DNA of 7,308 bases from Noviherbaspirillum sp. (GCA_028292785.1 JAQGLQ010000334.1:1-7308), one strand, 5' to 3'. Counted from the first letter of the stretch, positions 1 to 7,239 are shown. Made by a program: numbers and translations. Notes: generated by a model not told the origin, from the sequence alone.

Positions 1-1
1 T

Positions 2-283
2 ATCAACCTCCCGGGAATCAGTGGTTTCGGCGCCCTGGACATTTTACGCAAAGATCCGGCGACGGCCCACATTCCAGTCATGGCGCTATCGGCCAACGCC
101 GTTCCACGAGATATCGAGAAAGGTCTGGAGGCCGGGTTCTTCCGCTATCTCACCAAGCCAATCAAGGTGAAGGAATTCATGGACGCACTCGATGTCGCGC
201 TGCAGTTTGCTGCTGAAACTCATCCGGCGGTAAATAGCGTGGTAGGCGTGCAGGCGGCGATCAGCGCCGTCGGGACACAGTAA
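2..283 (+). CDS. C-terminal receiver (REC) domain of a signalling protein, probably a hybrid histidine kinase (partial)
   Basis: The reading frame is open from the first bases of the window to the TAA at 281-283, so the gene starts upstream. The translation begins INLPGISGFGALDILRK, which matches the segment just after the phospho-accepting Asp of a CheY-like receiver (usually D-x-x-L/M-P-G). The T at position 1 fits as the last base of an Asp codon (GAT), so the window appears to cut right at the active site. The conserved Ser of beta-4 (VMALSAN) and the Lys of beta-5 (YLTKPI) are both visible, followed by the final helix KEFMDALDVAL. A tail of about 25 residues, rich in Ala and Val, ends the protein. 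Receivers in this C-terminal position are typical of hybrid sensor kinases, but a stand-alone response regulator cannot be excluded because the N-terminal part is missing. The next gene, 65 bases downstream on the same strand, also encodes a receiver, which suggests a shared phosphorelay operon. Confidence 0.85.
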   Translation: MNLPGISGFGALDILRKDPATAHIPVMALSANAVPRDIEKGLEAGFFRYLTKPIKVKEFMDALDVALQFAAETHPAVNSVVGVQAAISAVGTQ

Positions 284-348
284 GATAGGCAGCAAGACGG
301 CAACCCCGCGCGACGGTCCGCGGAGGACTCAATTTTAGGTAGAACGCT

Positions 349-1179
349 ATGCTAGAACACTCCGAAATACTGAATGCCCGCATCCTGATCGTTGATGATC
401 AGGATGCCAATGTGAAGCTGCTTGAACAGATGCTGCGCAATGCCGGGTATCTGAACTTCACTTCGACGCGCGATCCGCGGACGGTTTGCACATTGCATGC
501 GGAACACCGCTACGATCTCATTCTCCTCGACCTGCAAATGCCCGAAGTCGACGGTTTCCAGGTCATGGAAGGTCTGAAGCAGATCGAGACCGGCGGCTAC
601 CTTCCGGTGCTGGTGATCACGGCGCAGCCTGCTCACAAGCTGCGTGCGCTGCAGGCTGGCGCAAAGGATTTCGTCAGCAAGCCGTTCGACTTGGTCGAGG
701 TGCGTACGCGTATCTACAACATGCTTGAAGTTCGCCTGCTATACAGGAAGCTGGACAATTACAACAAGACGCTCGAGCAGGCAGTTCAGGACCGTACAAC
801 CGAACTGCGGGAGAGCGAGGCGCGGTTCCGAAGCTTTACGGAATTGTCGTCGGATTGGTATTGGGAACAGGACGCTCAGGGTAAATTCATCCGATGCTCC
901 GGGCCTGTATTCGACATGCTCGGGATCGAGGAAGATGCAGTACATGGCGCGGCCGCGGTGTTTCCTGGCGGGTGGAACGCGGCCGAGAGGGAGTTGCTGA
1001 ATGCAAATATCGCTGCTCGCCGGCCATTCCTCGATTTCGTCTATAGCCGCACCAGTGCTGACGGGACCACCCAATATCTGCAAGTGAGCGGAGAACCGAT
1101 GTTCGACTCCGATAGCCGTTTTATCGGCTACCGCGGCATCGGCATGGACATTTCTGATCGCATGCGGCCGGGCAAGTAA
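349..1179 (+). CDS. Response regulator with REC, coiled-coil and PAS domains, no output domain
   Basis: A 276-residue cytoplasmic signalling protein. Residues about 11-125 form a complete CheY-like receiver: acidic pocket D16/D17 (ILIVDDQ), phospho-acceptor D61 (LILLDLQMP), T91 (VLVITAQ) and K111 (FVSKPF). Residues about 128-160 form a charged heptad-like linker (LDNYNKTLEQAVQDRTTELR), typical of coiled coils joining a receiver to a PAS domain. Residues about 160-270 are a PAS fold with its C-terminal PAC motif (SSDWYWEQD near the start, YRGIGMDISDR at the end). In relatives that last motif normally leads into a GGDEF, EAL or histidine kinase domain. Here the protein stops six residues later, and no other frame downstream continues with such a domain. 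The ATG at 349 sits 9 bases after a weak AGG and leaves just enough sequence before the first beta strand, so I accept it. The protein probably receives phosphate from the upstream kinase and passes the signal on by protein contact. The PAS ligand cannot be told from sequence. Confidence 0.9.
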   Translation: MLEHSEILNARILIVDDQDANVKLLEQMLRNAGYLNFTSTRDPRTVCTLHAEHRYDLILLDLQMPEVDGFQVMEGLKQIETGGYLPVLVITAQPAHKLRALQAGAKDFVSKPFDLVEVRTRIYNMLEVRLLYRKLDNYNKTLEQAVQDRTTELRESEARFRSFTELSSDWYWEQDAQGKFIRCSGPVFDMLGIEEDAVHGAAAVFPGGWNAAERELLNANIAARRPFLDFVYSRTSADGTTQYLQVSGEPMFDSDSRFIGYRGIGMDISDRMRPGK

Positions 1180-1222
1180 CAACTGCGCCGGGGAACGTCC
1201 ATCAATATTTCAAATCGGGCAC

Positions 1223-1242
1223 ATGCCTGATTACACAGGCAT
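1223..1242. repeat. Short perfect hairpin downstream of the REC-PAS gene
   Basis: ATGCCTG (1223-1229) and CAGGCAT (1236-1242) are perfect 7-base inverted arms around a 6-base loop (ATTACA). A further GCA/TGC pairing is possible outside a small internal loop. It lies about 40 bases after the stop of the REC-PAS gene and could help end transcription or protect the mRNA 3' end. No T-run follows, so it is not a classical rho-independent terminator. Confidence 0.4.
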
Positions 1243-1351
1243 CATGCATATAGTCATCGCGAATGAACCAGTTCACGACATAGCGGCAATTATTCCGAAC
1301 CCGTTCGGCATTTAGCTTCAGCAGGTATTCTTCAAACAAATGTTTTAGACG

Positions 1352-1387
1352 AAAAAAAGCCCACAAGCTCTTATGACTTGCAGGCTT
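1352..1387 (-). terminator. Rho-independent terminator of the OmpA-domain gene
   Basis: Read on the minus strand, the arms are AAGCCTGCAAG (1387-1377) and CTTGTGGGCTT (1367-1357) around a 9-base loop. They form an 11-bp stem that includes two adjacent G-U wobbles. The second arm runs directly into a run of seven T (minus strand, 1358-1352). On the + strand the two wobbles become C-A mismatches and the T-run is on the wrong side, so the element is directional. It lies 56 bases after the stop codon of the minus-strand OmpA-domain gene, which it presumably serves. Confidence 0.85.
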
Positions 1388-1442
1388 TGTCTACCTCATC
1401 GACACGGTAACCGAACGTCCAGGAAGAGGCGGCCGGTATTCT

Positions 1443-2123
1443 TTACGGCGATACGACGGCCGTGCGAGTGCCTGTCATTTCGATGTCGACGCGGCGGTCT
1501 GGCTGCAGGCATTCAAGCACCTTGATACTCTGTTTTCCTTCACAGTCGGGCGCTTTGGTCACTGGCTGCGTTTCTCCCTTACCCGTCGCAGTAATACGAG
1601 CGGCATCGATATTCTGGCTGACAAGATATTCTTTTACGGTCCGCGCACGGCGTTCCGAAAGGTTCTGGTTGTATTCGGTAGACCCGAAGCGGTCCGTATG
1701 GCCGGTAACCGCAATTGTGTCGTACGTCGTACCGTCAAGCTGGCGAACCAGGGTGTCGAGCATGGTTCTTCCTTCCGACTTCAGTACAGCTTGGTCAAAC
1801 GCGAATAGCGCATCCCCAGAGAAGGATGTCTTCTGTAAGGAAGGCTTTGATGCTGGTTGCGGCGGAAGGGCAGCGATAACAACAGGTGCCGGCTGTGGAG
1901 CGGCTATGGCCGCGATTGGGCCTCCGCACGCTTGGCTGGAGTGCGCCGGCGTCCATTCGCTGCTGTGCCAGCACAAACCGGTGCCGCTCATGACAACAGC
2001 ACCGCCGTTAGAGTCGACCAGAAAACCTTGATTCTCCGATTTATTGGTCTCTGACATTGCGACTGCCGGTATGAGCGTGACTGCGGCAACGGCCGCGAGA
2101 ATGATTCTTGTAATTGGTTTCAT
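1443..2123 (-). CDS. Secreted OmpA-family peptidoglycan-binding protein
   Basis: A 226-residue protein that probably anchors to peptidoglycan from the periplasmic side of the cell envelope. Residues 1-22 are a clear signal peptide: KPITR, then a hydrophobic core, with likely cleavage after AVA-M or AMA-like small residues. Residues about 35-68 hold a short segment with LCWHSSEWTPA and ACGG; similar stretches precede OmpA domains in betaproteobacterial proteins. A Pro/Ala-rich linker spans about 70-95. The OmpA C-terminal domain spans about 100-216, with TGHTDRFGS, YNQNLSERRA, GKGETQP and CLQPDRRVDIEM. D144 and R159 match the diaminopimelate-binding D271 and R286 of E. coli OmpA, and C194/C205 match its disulfide pair. 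There is no 8-strand beta-barrel, so this is not a porin-like OmpA. A longer frame starting at 2180 would add 19 residues before the signal peptide; the ATG at 2123 is preferred because it follows a good ribosome site and starts the signal sequence. Confidence 0.93.
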   Translation of the reverse strand: MKPITRIILAAVAAVTLIPAVAMSETNKSENQGFLVDSNGGAVVMSGTGLCWHSSEWTPAHSSQACGGPIAAIAAPQPAPVVIAALPPQPASKPSLQKTSFSGDALFAFDQAVLKSEGRTMLDTLVRQLDGTTYDTIAVTGHTDRFGSTEYNQNLSERRARTVKEYLVSQNIDAARITATGKGETQPVTKAPDCEGKQSIKVLECLQPDRRVDIEMTGTRTAVVSP

Positions 2124-2129
2124 ATTATT

Positions 2130-2135
2130 TCCCTT
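2130..2135 (-). promoter_or_regulatory. Ribosome binding site deciding the OmpA-domain gene start
   Basis: AAGGGA on the minus strand lies 6 bases before the ATG at 2123-2121. It supports that start over the in-frame ATGs further upstream (2180 and 2177), which would place extra residues in front of the signal peptide. Confidence 0.7.
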
Positions 2136-2407
2136 ATTGATTTCGCCCTGGTAAAGTCCCTGAGCGACAGGCCTCATCAAGAACTACGTTGCCTGCGAAT
2201 GCTGCGCCGGGATAACTCATCTGCTATTTCACGGCCCTTGATGAATGGAGAATACGCACTAAGTCAGTCGTTATCCGTTCGTTACCACACGTACGGTGGC
2301 GCTCCAATGAGTGCGATGCCGTTTAGCCGAACGGCTGGGTAGCAACCGGTATCTGCTGCCGAAAGTTGGACGACTCTCGCGCGTCACTCGTCAATCAGAA
2401 TTGTGCG

Positions 2408-2413
2408 TAGAAT
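2408..2413 (+). promoter_or_regulatory. Candidate -10 box for the BrkB-family gene
   Basis: TAGAAT matches the sigma-70 -10 consensus at five of six positions. It would start transcription near 2420, about 25 bases before the ATG at 2445, which argues against the upstream GTG at 2403 as the start codon. No good -35 hexamer lies at the proper distance, so this is tentative. Confidence 0.3.
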
Positions 2414-2444
2414 CAAAACCCTTCGATCGTCGCAGAAAGTAGTC

Positions 2445-3437
2445 ATGACCTTAAAGAGTATCTGGATTCTGATCAAAGCCGCGGCCTCGTCCTGGATTGA
2501 CGATTATGCGCAAAGCATGGGAGCGGCGCTCGCCTACTACACCATGTTCTCGATTGCCCCCTTGTTGCTCATTGTGATTTCGATTGCCGGGCTGATCTTT
2601 GGCGCCGAGGCTGCACACGGTGAGATCTTTGCTCAATTGCAGGGACTGATGGGACAGCAGGGGGCCGATGCCGTACAAAGTTTGCTCGAAAGCGTTAGCA
2701 AGCCGGCGGAAAGCATCGCCGCCATGGTGGTTGGGACGATCTTGTTGCTGGTTGGGGCAACTACGGTGTTTGGTGAGTTACAGGATTCCCTCGATCGCAT
2801 ATGGCGGGCACCGAAAAGAAACAGAGCCGGCATCTGGAGTCTGTTGCGCGCCCGCCTGTTATCTTTTGGCATGATCATGGGTATCGGCTTTTTGTTAATG
2901 GTTTCATTGGTGGTCAGTGCTGCGCTCGCGGCGGTTGGGAAATTATGGGGGCCATTGTTCGCCGACTGGAAAATTCGAGCCAATACGCTTAATTTTATGG
3001 TCAGCTTTTTACTATCTATGACCGTCTTTGCAATGATCTACAAGACCATGCCGCGAGCAAGGGTAGACTGGGCGGATGTGTGGATCTGCGCATCTGTAAC
3101 AGCACTGCTGTTTGCAGTCGGTAAATTTCTGATCGGGCTTTATATCGGTAAAAGCGGAGTGACTTCCGGATTCGGTGCAGCGGGTTCATTGGTGGTCGTG
3201 CTCCTCTGGGTGTACTACTCTGCCCAGATATTTCTGTTGGGAGCGGAATTCACTTGGGCTTATGCACTTACTTTTGGATCACGCAAAGAGCAGTCGGTGC
3301 CTGCCGCGGCGCCCGTGGTTCCTAGTCAGGCAACACAAAAGCAGCCTGATCAGAATCTGATTGAAGCGAGACAGGCAGCTGCGGCAGAGGAGGTCGACAA
3401 AGCCAACGAAAGCGGCATGTCGAAAACGGAGAATTAG
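2445..3437 (+). CDS. YihY/BrkB-family inner membrane protein
   Basis: A 330-residue integral membrane protein of the YihY/virulence factor BrkB family, often mislabelled ribonuclease BN in databases. The molecular function of the family is not established; transport or export roles have been proposed. Family signatures are visible: MGAALAYYTMFSIAPLLL (about 25-42), FGELQDSLDRIW (about 109-120), the polar turn YKTMPRARVDWADVW, then FGAAGSLVVVLLWVYYSAQI and LLGAEFTWAYA near the end. About six hydrophobic segments are seen, near 27-54, 90-110, 138-164, 182-200, 212-233 and 243-272. After residue 280 comes a cytoplasmic-looking tail rich in Ala, Gln, Pro and charged residues, which varies in this family. 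The ATG at 2445 is chosen because the first family motif follows at the usual distance; an in-frame GTG at 2403 would add 14 basic residues. Its stop codon TAG (3435-3437) overlaps the stop codon of a convergent minus-strand frame. Confidence 0.92.
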   Translation: MTLKSIWILIKAAASSWIDDYAQSMGAALAYYTMFSIAPLLLIVISIAGLIFGAEAAHGEIFAQLQGLMGQQGADAVQSLLESVSKPAESIAAMVVGTILLLVGATTVFGELQDSLDRIWRAPKRNRAGIWSLLRARLLSFGMIMGIGFLLMVSLVVSAALAAVGKLWGPLFADWKIRANTLNFMVSFLLSMTVFAMIYKTMPRARVDWADVWICASVTALLFAVGKFLIGLYIGKSGVTSGFGAAGSLVVVLLWVYYSAQIFLLGAEFTWAYALTFGSRKEQSVPAAAPVVPSQATQKQPDQNLIEARQAAAAEEVDKANESGMSKTEN

Positions 3438-3790
3438 CGCAACCTGGAGCGCCTTTTTGCGACTGGGACCGGCACGGATGCGGCCCGCGTTGCTTGTCGC
3501 GCAGCCGGGTTCGATGTCTGAGTCATCTGAGAGCAACAGAATCTGTCGTACACGGTGCGGCAGGGCTTTGACGATCGCGAGCGCGTCGGCGCCGTAGATG
3601 CCTTCATGTCGGATTGCTGAATAGAGCAGGGCTTGCACGGCCCTTTCCACGGGCGCCCAGGCCGGATCGGTGTCGGGAAAAAAGGACTTTCCCGTGCCTG
3701 GCTCGCCTTGAATGCCCGTTCAAGCAGAAATAGGCTAGTGACTTGTTCGGGCAGGCTCAACACGATGACGCTTTTGTCAGGCGGCCTCAC
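3434..3790 (-). CDS. Small unrecognised gene downstream of metE, probably frameshifted
   Basis: I do not recognise the family. The minus-strand frame from the GTG at 3790 (overlapping the metE end by 14 bases; an alternative GTG lies at 3763) to the TAA at 3436-3434 is open for 118 codons. Its first part looks like protein ([20 protein letters not shown] up to SPFF). From about 3677 this frame turns into Ser/Arg/Cys/Pro-rich sequence typical of a wrong phase. From the same point the -1 frame reads [20 protein letters not shown] and then [18 protein letters not shown] and [14 protein letters not shown], with mostly G or C at third positions. The change falls on a run of six T. After about 3525 the original frame again looks plausible ([20 protein letters not shown]) and ends exactly at the convergent BrkB stop. 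The simplest reading is a single protein of about 115 residues with two compensating single-base shifts, from sequence error or gene decay. Same strand and overlap with metE suggest cotranscription. Confidence 0.45.
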   Translation of the reverse strand: MRPPDKSVIVLSLPEQVTSLFLLERAFKASQARESPFFPTPIRPGRPWKGPCKPCSIQQSDMKASTAPTRSRSSKPCRTVYDRFCCSQMTQTSNPAARQATRAASVPVPVAKRRSRLR

Positions 3791-6053
3791 GCAGCGTCTT
3801 GGCGGCTTCGACCATGTTCTTCAGCGCCGGGATCACTTCTTCCCAGCCGCGCGTTTTCAAACCACAATCCGGATTGACCCAAAGACGCCGGGCCGGAATG
3901 CGTTCCGCCGCTTTGCGCATCAGTTGCACGATATGTTCCTGACTCGGGATATTGGGCGAATGGATGTCGTAGACGCCCGGTCCGATTTCGTTCGGATAAT
4001 TGAAGTTGTCAAAGGCATCCAGCAATTCCATGTCGGAACGGGAGGTCTCGATCGTGATCACGTCCGCATCCATGTCGGCAATCGAGGCAATGATGTCGTT
4101 GAACTCCGAATAGCACATGTGTGTATGAATCTGGGTTTCATCCTGCACGCAGTTAGCCGTAATGCGAAAGGATTCCACCGCCCACTGCAGATACTTGTGC
4201 CACTGCGACCGGCGCAACGGCAGGCCTTCACGCAGCGCCGCTTCGTCAATCTGGATCACGCGCACGCCGGCCTTTTCCAGATCCAGCACTTCTTCCCGGA
4301 TTGCCAACGCCAATTGATAGCAGGAGACCGAGCGCGGTTGATCGTCTCGGACAAAAGACCAGTTCAGGATGGTAACCGGCCCAGTCAGCATGCCTTTCAT
4401 CGGCTTGTCGGTCAGCGACTGCGCATACCTGGTCCATTCCACGGTCATGGCCTTCGGACGACTGATGTCGCCGAACAGGATCGGCGGTTTCACGCAACGC
4501 GAGCCGTAGGATTGCACCCAGCCGAACTGGCTGAACGCGTACCCATCGAGCTGTTCACCGAAGTACTCGACCATGTCGTTGCGTTCCGCTTCGCCATGCA
4601 CGAATACGTCCAGACCCAGCGCTTCCTGCTCGCGCACGCAGCGCGCGATCTCGGCCTGCATTACCGCCTTGTAGGCGGCTTCGTCCATCTCGCCTGCCTT
4701 GAACTGGCTTCTGGCCTGGCGAATCGTTGTCGTTTGCGGAAACGAACCAATGGTGGTCGTCGGATAAGCCGGCAGCTTCAGCAAGGCGGCTTGCTTCGCC
4801 GCGCGCTGTTCATAGGTGCCAGCGCGCTTGCCCAGTGCAGGGTCGATCCTGGCGATCGCTGCCTTGACCATCGGATTGTGCACACGGGTGGAAGTGCGCC
4901 GCTTTTCGATCGCCGCATTGTTCGCTATCAGTGCTTCCTGTGCCGGTACGCGTCCCTGGTTCAGGGCCTTGGCCAGGATGTGCAGTTCGGCCAGCTTTTG
5001 CAGCGCAAAGGCTAGCCAGGATCGAATCTCGGCATCCAGTTTCTGTTCGCTGTCCAGATCGACCGGCACATGCAGCAGGGAGCAGGATGGCGCAATCCAC
5101 AAACGGTTTTGCAAGGCCCGGTGAATCGGCTCCAGCCATTCGAGCGTGGCATGCAGGTCGGTTTTCCAGATATTGCGGCCATTGATCACACCCAGGGACA
5201 ACACTTTATCGGTCGGCAATTGTTGAATGATCTGCTCTACTTCGGCGCGGGCATTGATGGCATCGATGTGCAAACCCTGTACGGGCAGCTTGCACGCCAA
5301 GGCCAGGTTGTCCTGCAATTGGCCGAAATAAGTCGTCAGCAGCAGTTTGACCTTGCCGGCGTTTAATGCCTCATAGGCCGTGTCGAACGCCTGCTGCCAT
5401 TTGGCATCCAATTCCGTAACGAGCACGGGTTCGTCGATCTGCACCCACTCGATGCCTCGTTCGGCCAACTGATCCAACAGCGCCGCATAGATCGGCAACA
5501 GACGCGGCAGCAACGCGAGCTTGTCGGAATCATCCTTGGCCTTGCCCAGCCACAAATAGGTCACCGGCCCGATGATGACCGGTTTCGCTTGCACTCCGAG
5601 TTGACGCGCTTCTTCAAGCTGGTCCAGCAGACGGGATGCATCAAGGGAGAATTCGGTCGCGGCGGTAAACTCCGGCACGATGTAGTGATAGTTCGTATCG
5701 AACCATTTGGTCATTTCACCGGCATGCACACAACTGCAGGCGGAATCCTTCGCCGAACGGCCGCGGGCGACGCGAAAATAATTGTCGAGCGCGCTTCCTT
5801 CGAGACCGCGGACCCGGTCCGGAATATTGCCCAGCATGAAACTCGTATCGAGCACTTGGTCGTAGAATGAAAAATCGCCGACGGGAACGAGATCCAGTCC
5901 GGACTGATTTGCCCAGTGGCGTTGACGCAACTGCGCTCCCAACGCTGTCAACTCGTCCCGGGACGACAATCCTTTCCAATAATTTTCCAATGCGAATTTC
6001 AGTTCGCGTTTCGCGCCGATGCGAGGGAATCCGAGATTGTGTGTAGTGACCAT
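3777..6053 (-). CDS. metE: Cobalamin-independent methionine synthase MetE
   Basis: 5-methyltetrahydropteroyltriglutamate-homocysteine methyltransferase: transfers the methyl group of methyl-tetrahydrofolate directly to homocysteine in the last step of methionine synthesis, in the cytoplasm. The protein has 758 residues, close to the family's usual length (E. coli about 753). The N-terminal half (about 1-380) is the folate-binding-like barrel beginning [20 protein letters not shown]. The C-terminal catalytic barrel starts near [10 protein letters not shown] (about 432-441). The zinc ligands are all present: H645 and C647 (HTHMCYSEF), E669 (ITIETSRSD) and C730 (NPDCGLKTR), each shifted by four from E. 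coli H641, C643, E665 and C726. Homocysteine-site motifs [14 protein letters not shown] and [10 protein letters not shown] are intact. The ATG at 6053 follows AGGAG (minus strand, 6067-6063) by 9 bases. The gene is divergent from metR with a 104-base gap, consistent with MetR activation. No terminator is seen just after the stop; transcription may run into the small downstream gene. Confidence 0.98.
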   Translation of the reverse strand: MVTTHNLGFPRIGAKRELKFALENYWKGLSSRDELTALGAQLRQRHWANQSGLDLVPVGDFSFYDQVLDTSFMLGNIPDRVRGLEGSALDNYFRVARGRSAKDSACSCVHAGEMTKWFDTNYHYIVPEFTAATEFSLDASRLLDQLEEARQLGVQAKPVIIGPVTYLWLGKAKDDSDKLALLPRLLPIYAALLDQLAERGIEWVQIDEPVLVTELDAKWQQAFDTAYEALNAGKVKLLLTTYFGQLQDNLALACKLPVQGLHIDAINARAEVEQIIQQLPTDKVLSLGVINGRNIWKTDLHATLEWLEPIHRALQNRLWIAPSCSLLHVPVDLDSEQKLDAEIRSWLAFALQKLAELHILAKALNQGRVPAQEALIANNAAIEKRRTSTRVHNPMVKAAIARIDPALGKRAGTYEQRAAKQAALLKLPAYPTTTIGSFPQTTTIRQARSQFKAGEMDEAAYKAVMQAEIARCVREQEALGLDVFVHGEAERNDMVEYFGEQLDGYAFSQFGWVQSYGSRCVKPPILFGDISRPKAMTVEWTRYAQSLTDKPMKGMLTGPVTILNWSFVRDDQPRSVSCYQLALAIREEVLDLEKAGVRVIQIDEAALREGLPLRRSQWHKYLQWAVESFRITANCVQDETQIHTHMCYSEFNDIIASIADMDADVITIETSRSDMELLDAFDNFNYPNEIGPGVYDIHSPNIPSQEHIVQLMRKAAERIPARRLWVNPDCGLKTRGWEEVIPALKNMVEAAKTLREAA

Positions 6054-6082
6054 GATGGAGAACTCCTGAAATGAAGGAATGC

Positions 6083-6088
6083 ATCATA
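6083..6088 (-). promoter_or_regulatory. Candidate -10 box of the metE promoter
   Basis: TATGAT on the minus strand is one base from the -10 consensus and would start transcription near 6076, about 20 bases before the metE ATG. No good -35 hexamer is present at 17 bases; that region is occupied by the palindrome at 6093-6106. A weak -35 fits a promoter that depends on an activator such as MetR. Confidence 0.4.
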
Positions 6089-6092
6089 GCCC

Positions 6093-6106
6093 TTCATATT
6101 TATGAA
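6093..6106. promoter_or_regulatory. Putative MetR operator palindrome between metE and metR
   Basis: TTCATA-TT-TATGAA is a perfect inverted repeat with 6-base arms, roughly -17 to -30 from the inferred metE start. Related half-sites lie further towards metR: TTTCAT at 6121-6126 and TTCATA at 6143-6148. Spaced half-sites in a divergent LysR-type intergenic region are the usual arrangement of recognition and activation sites. The E. coli MetR consensus is TGAA-N5-TTCA; here the half-sites TTCA and TGAA occur in the opposite order, so binding by this MetR is inferred from position and symmetry. Confidence 0.55.
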
Positions 6107-6157
6107 AAATAGTGGCATTATTTCATTGATCCATTACTTTAATTCATAATTGGAAGC

Positions 6158-7069
6158 ATGCTCGAACGCATTCATCTGGCCGTCATCCGCGAAGTAGATC
6201 GGCAAGGTTCGCTGACCGCTGCTGCCGATGTGCTCTGCCTGACGCAGTCGGCGCTCAGCCATACCATCAAAAAAATAGAGCAACAACTGGGAACCCCCGT
6301 TTGGACAAGAGAGGGGCGCAGCCTGCGCTTGACGCAGGCAGGCCAATATTTACTGGGTTTGGCCAATCGTCTGCTACCGCAACTGGAACATGCGGAACAA
6401 CGCATGCGGCAATTTGCGGAAGGTCAGCGCGGTACCTTGCGCATAGGTATGGAATGCCATCCCTGCTACCAGTGGTTGCTCAAGGTCGTATCGCCTTACC
6501 TGACCAGTTGGCCGGACGTGGATGTGGACGTCAAACAGAAATTTCAGTTCGGTGGTATCGGCGCCTTGTTCGGCTATGAAATCGATATTCTCGTCACGCC
6601 GGACCCGTTGCACAAACCTGGATTACGCTTCGAGCCTGTCTTCGACTATGAGCAGGTGCTGGTCGTGAGCCGGCAGCATCGGCTGGCCGGGCAATCCTAT
6701 GTCTTGCCTAAACAACTTTCCGAGGAAATTCTCATCACCTATCCAGTCGAGATCGAGCGACTCGATATTTACAATCAATTTCTTTTACCTGCCGGATATA
6801 CGCCCAAGAAACACAAGGTGATCGAGACCACCGACATCATGTTGCAGATGGTGGCAAGCGGCCGCGGCGTGGCGGCCTTGCCCGGCTGGCTGGTCGCAGA
6901 ATATGCCGAGAAGGTAGCCATCAGTTCGGTTCGCCTGGGCCGGCACGGCATCGCCAAGCAGATCTTTTTAGGGGTTCGGGAGACGGACGCAGGCATCGAT
7001 TATCTGAAGGCATTCGTCGAACTCGCACGCCATCCCGACGGGACATTTCAACGCACTGCTGTGGTGTAG
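6158..7069 (+). CDS. metR: LysR-type transcriptional activator MetR
   Basis: A 303-residue LysR-family regulator, the usual length. An N-terminal winged helix-turn-helix spans about 3-60, with GSLTAAADVLCLTQSALSH and a recognition helix leading to KKIEQQLG, followed by the linker helix (about 62-90). The effector domain begins near GTLRIGMECHPCYQWLL, closely matching the IECHSC-QWL segment of E. coli MetR. FDYEQVLVV, LITYPVEIERLDIY and FLLPAGYTPKK are further close matches to MetR, as is the VASGRGVAALPGW segment. MetR uses homocysteine as co-activator to switch on metE and other methionine genes and represses its own gene. Position next to metE in divergent orientation supports this strongly. 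The ATG at 6158 gives the standard LysR N-terminus, although the only purine-rich stretch before it (GGAAG, 6152-6156) is just one base away, which may mean weak translation. Confidence 0.96.
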   Translation: MLERIHLAVIREVDRQGSLTAAADVLCLTQSALSHTIKKIEQQLGTPVWTREGRSLRLTQAGQYLLGLANRLLPQLEHAEQRMRQFAEGQRGTLRIGMECHPCYQWLLKVVSPYLTSWPDVDVDVKQKFQFGGIGALFGYEIDILVTPDPLHKPGLRFEPVFDYEQVLVVSRQHRLAGQSYVLPKQLSEEILITYPVEIERLDIYNQFLLPAGYTPKKHKVIETTDIMLQMVASGRGVAALPGWLVAEYAEKVAISSVRLGRHGIAKQIFLGVRETDAGIDYLKAFVELARHPDGTFQRTAVV

Positions 7070-7163
7070 TAGTTCCGACTTCCGTTTGCTCTTACCTCTG
7101 GATCGCTTGATTGTTAATAGGCCCTAGGAGCCGGATTTGTTTTGCGTGTCGTTTGTGATACAG

Positions 7164-7207
7164 TTCGACCTGCTTTTTAGACAAAAACGCAGGCAGGTGT
7201 GGTCGAA
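7164..7207. repeat. Nested inverted repeat downstream of metR
   Basis: Outer arms TTCGACC (7164-7170) and GGTCGAA (7201-7207) are perfect. An alternative inner stem pairs CCTGCTTTTT (7169-7178) with AAAAA-C-GCAGG (7183-7193), with one bulged C and a 4-base loop AGAC. The inner stem and the five outermost pairs (TTCGA/TCGAA) can form together, giving one long stem with an internal loop. It begins about 95 bases after the metR stop. No T-run follows it on the + strand, so it is not an obvious terminator; a 5'-leader structure for a downstream gene or an mRNA 3'-end structure is possible. Confidence 0.4.
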
Positions 7208-7239
7208 AGCGTGCTCGTTGCGCAAGTCTTTGGTTTTAA

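Larger units (their letters stand above)
2124..2444. other. Divergent intergenic region between the OmpA-domain gene and the BrkB-family gene
   Basis: About 320 bases without a convincing gene; it must hold the promoters for both divergent genes. Visible elements are the ribosome site at 2130-2135, a hairpin GCCGTT/AACGGC (2318-2323 with 2330-2335, 6-base loop), and a -10-like TAGAAT at 2408-2413. An 8-base inverted pair TCATCAAG (2174-2181) and CTTGATGA (2237-2244) is about what chance would give in this length. No strong -35 box was recognised for either direction. Confidence 0.5.

Noticed and set aside
1183..1440. Missing GGDEF or kinase domain of the REC-PAS protein in another frame
   Set aside because: No GGDEF, EAL, H-box or ATPase motif appears in any + strand frame before the OmpA-gene terminator.
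2124..2180. Extended N-terminus for the OmpA-domain protein from the ATG at 2180
   Set aside because: It would put 19 hydrophilic residues ahead of a clear signal peptide and would bury the good ribosome site inside the coding sequence.
2174..2244. 8-base inverted repeat TCATCAAG / CTTGATGA in the divergent intergenic region
   Set aside because: The arms are 55 bases apart, and roughly one such pair is expected by chance in a region of this length; there is no supporting context.
3279..3650. A 123-codon minus-strand frame starting at GTG 3650
   Set aside because: Only its first third looks like protein, and that part continues upstream in frame beyond the GTG. The rest is antisense to the BrkB-family gene. 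It is treated as the middle part of the frameshifted gene instead.
3633..5015. A 460-codon open frame on the + strand opposite metE
   Set aside because: It is fully antisense to metE, whose protein is unmistakable with all zinc ligands. The frame is rich in His, Arg and Gln, as expected of a GC-biased shadow.
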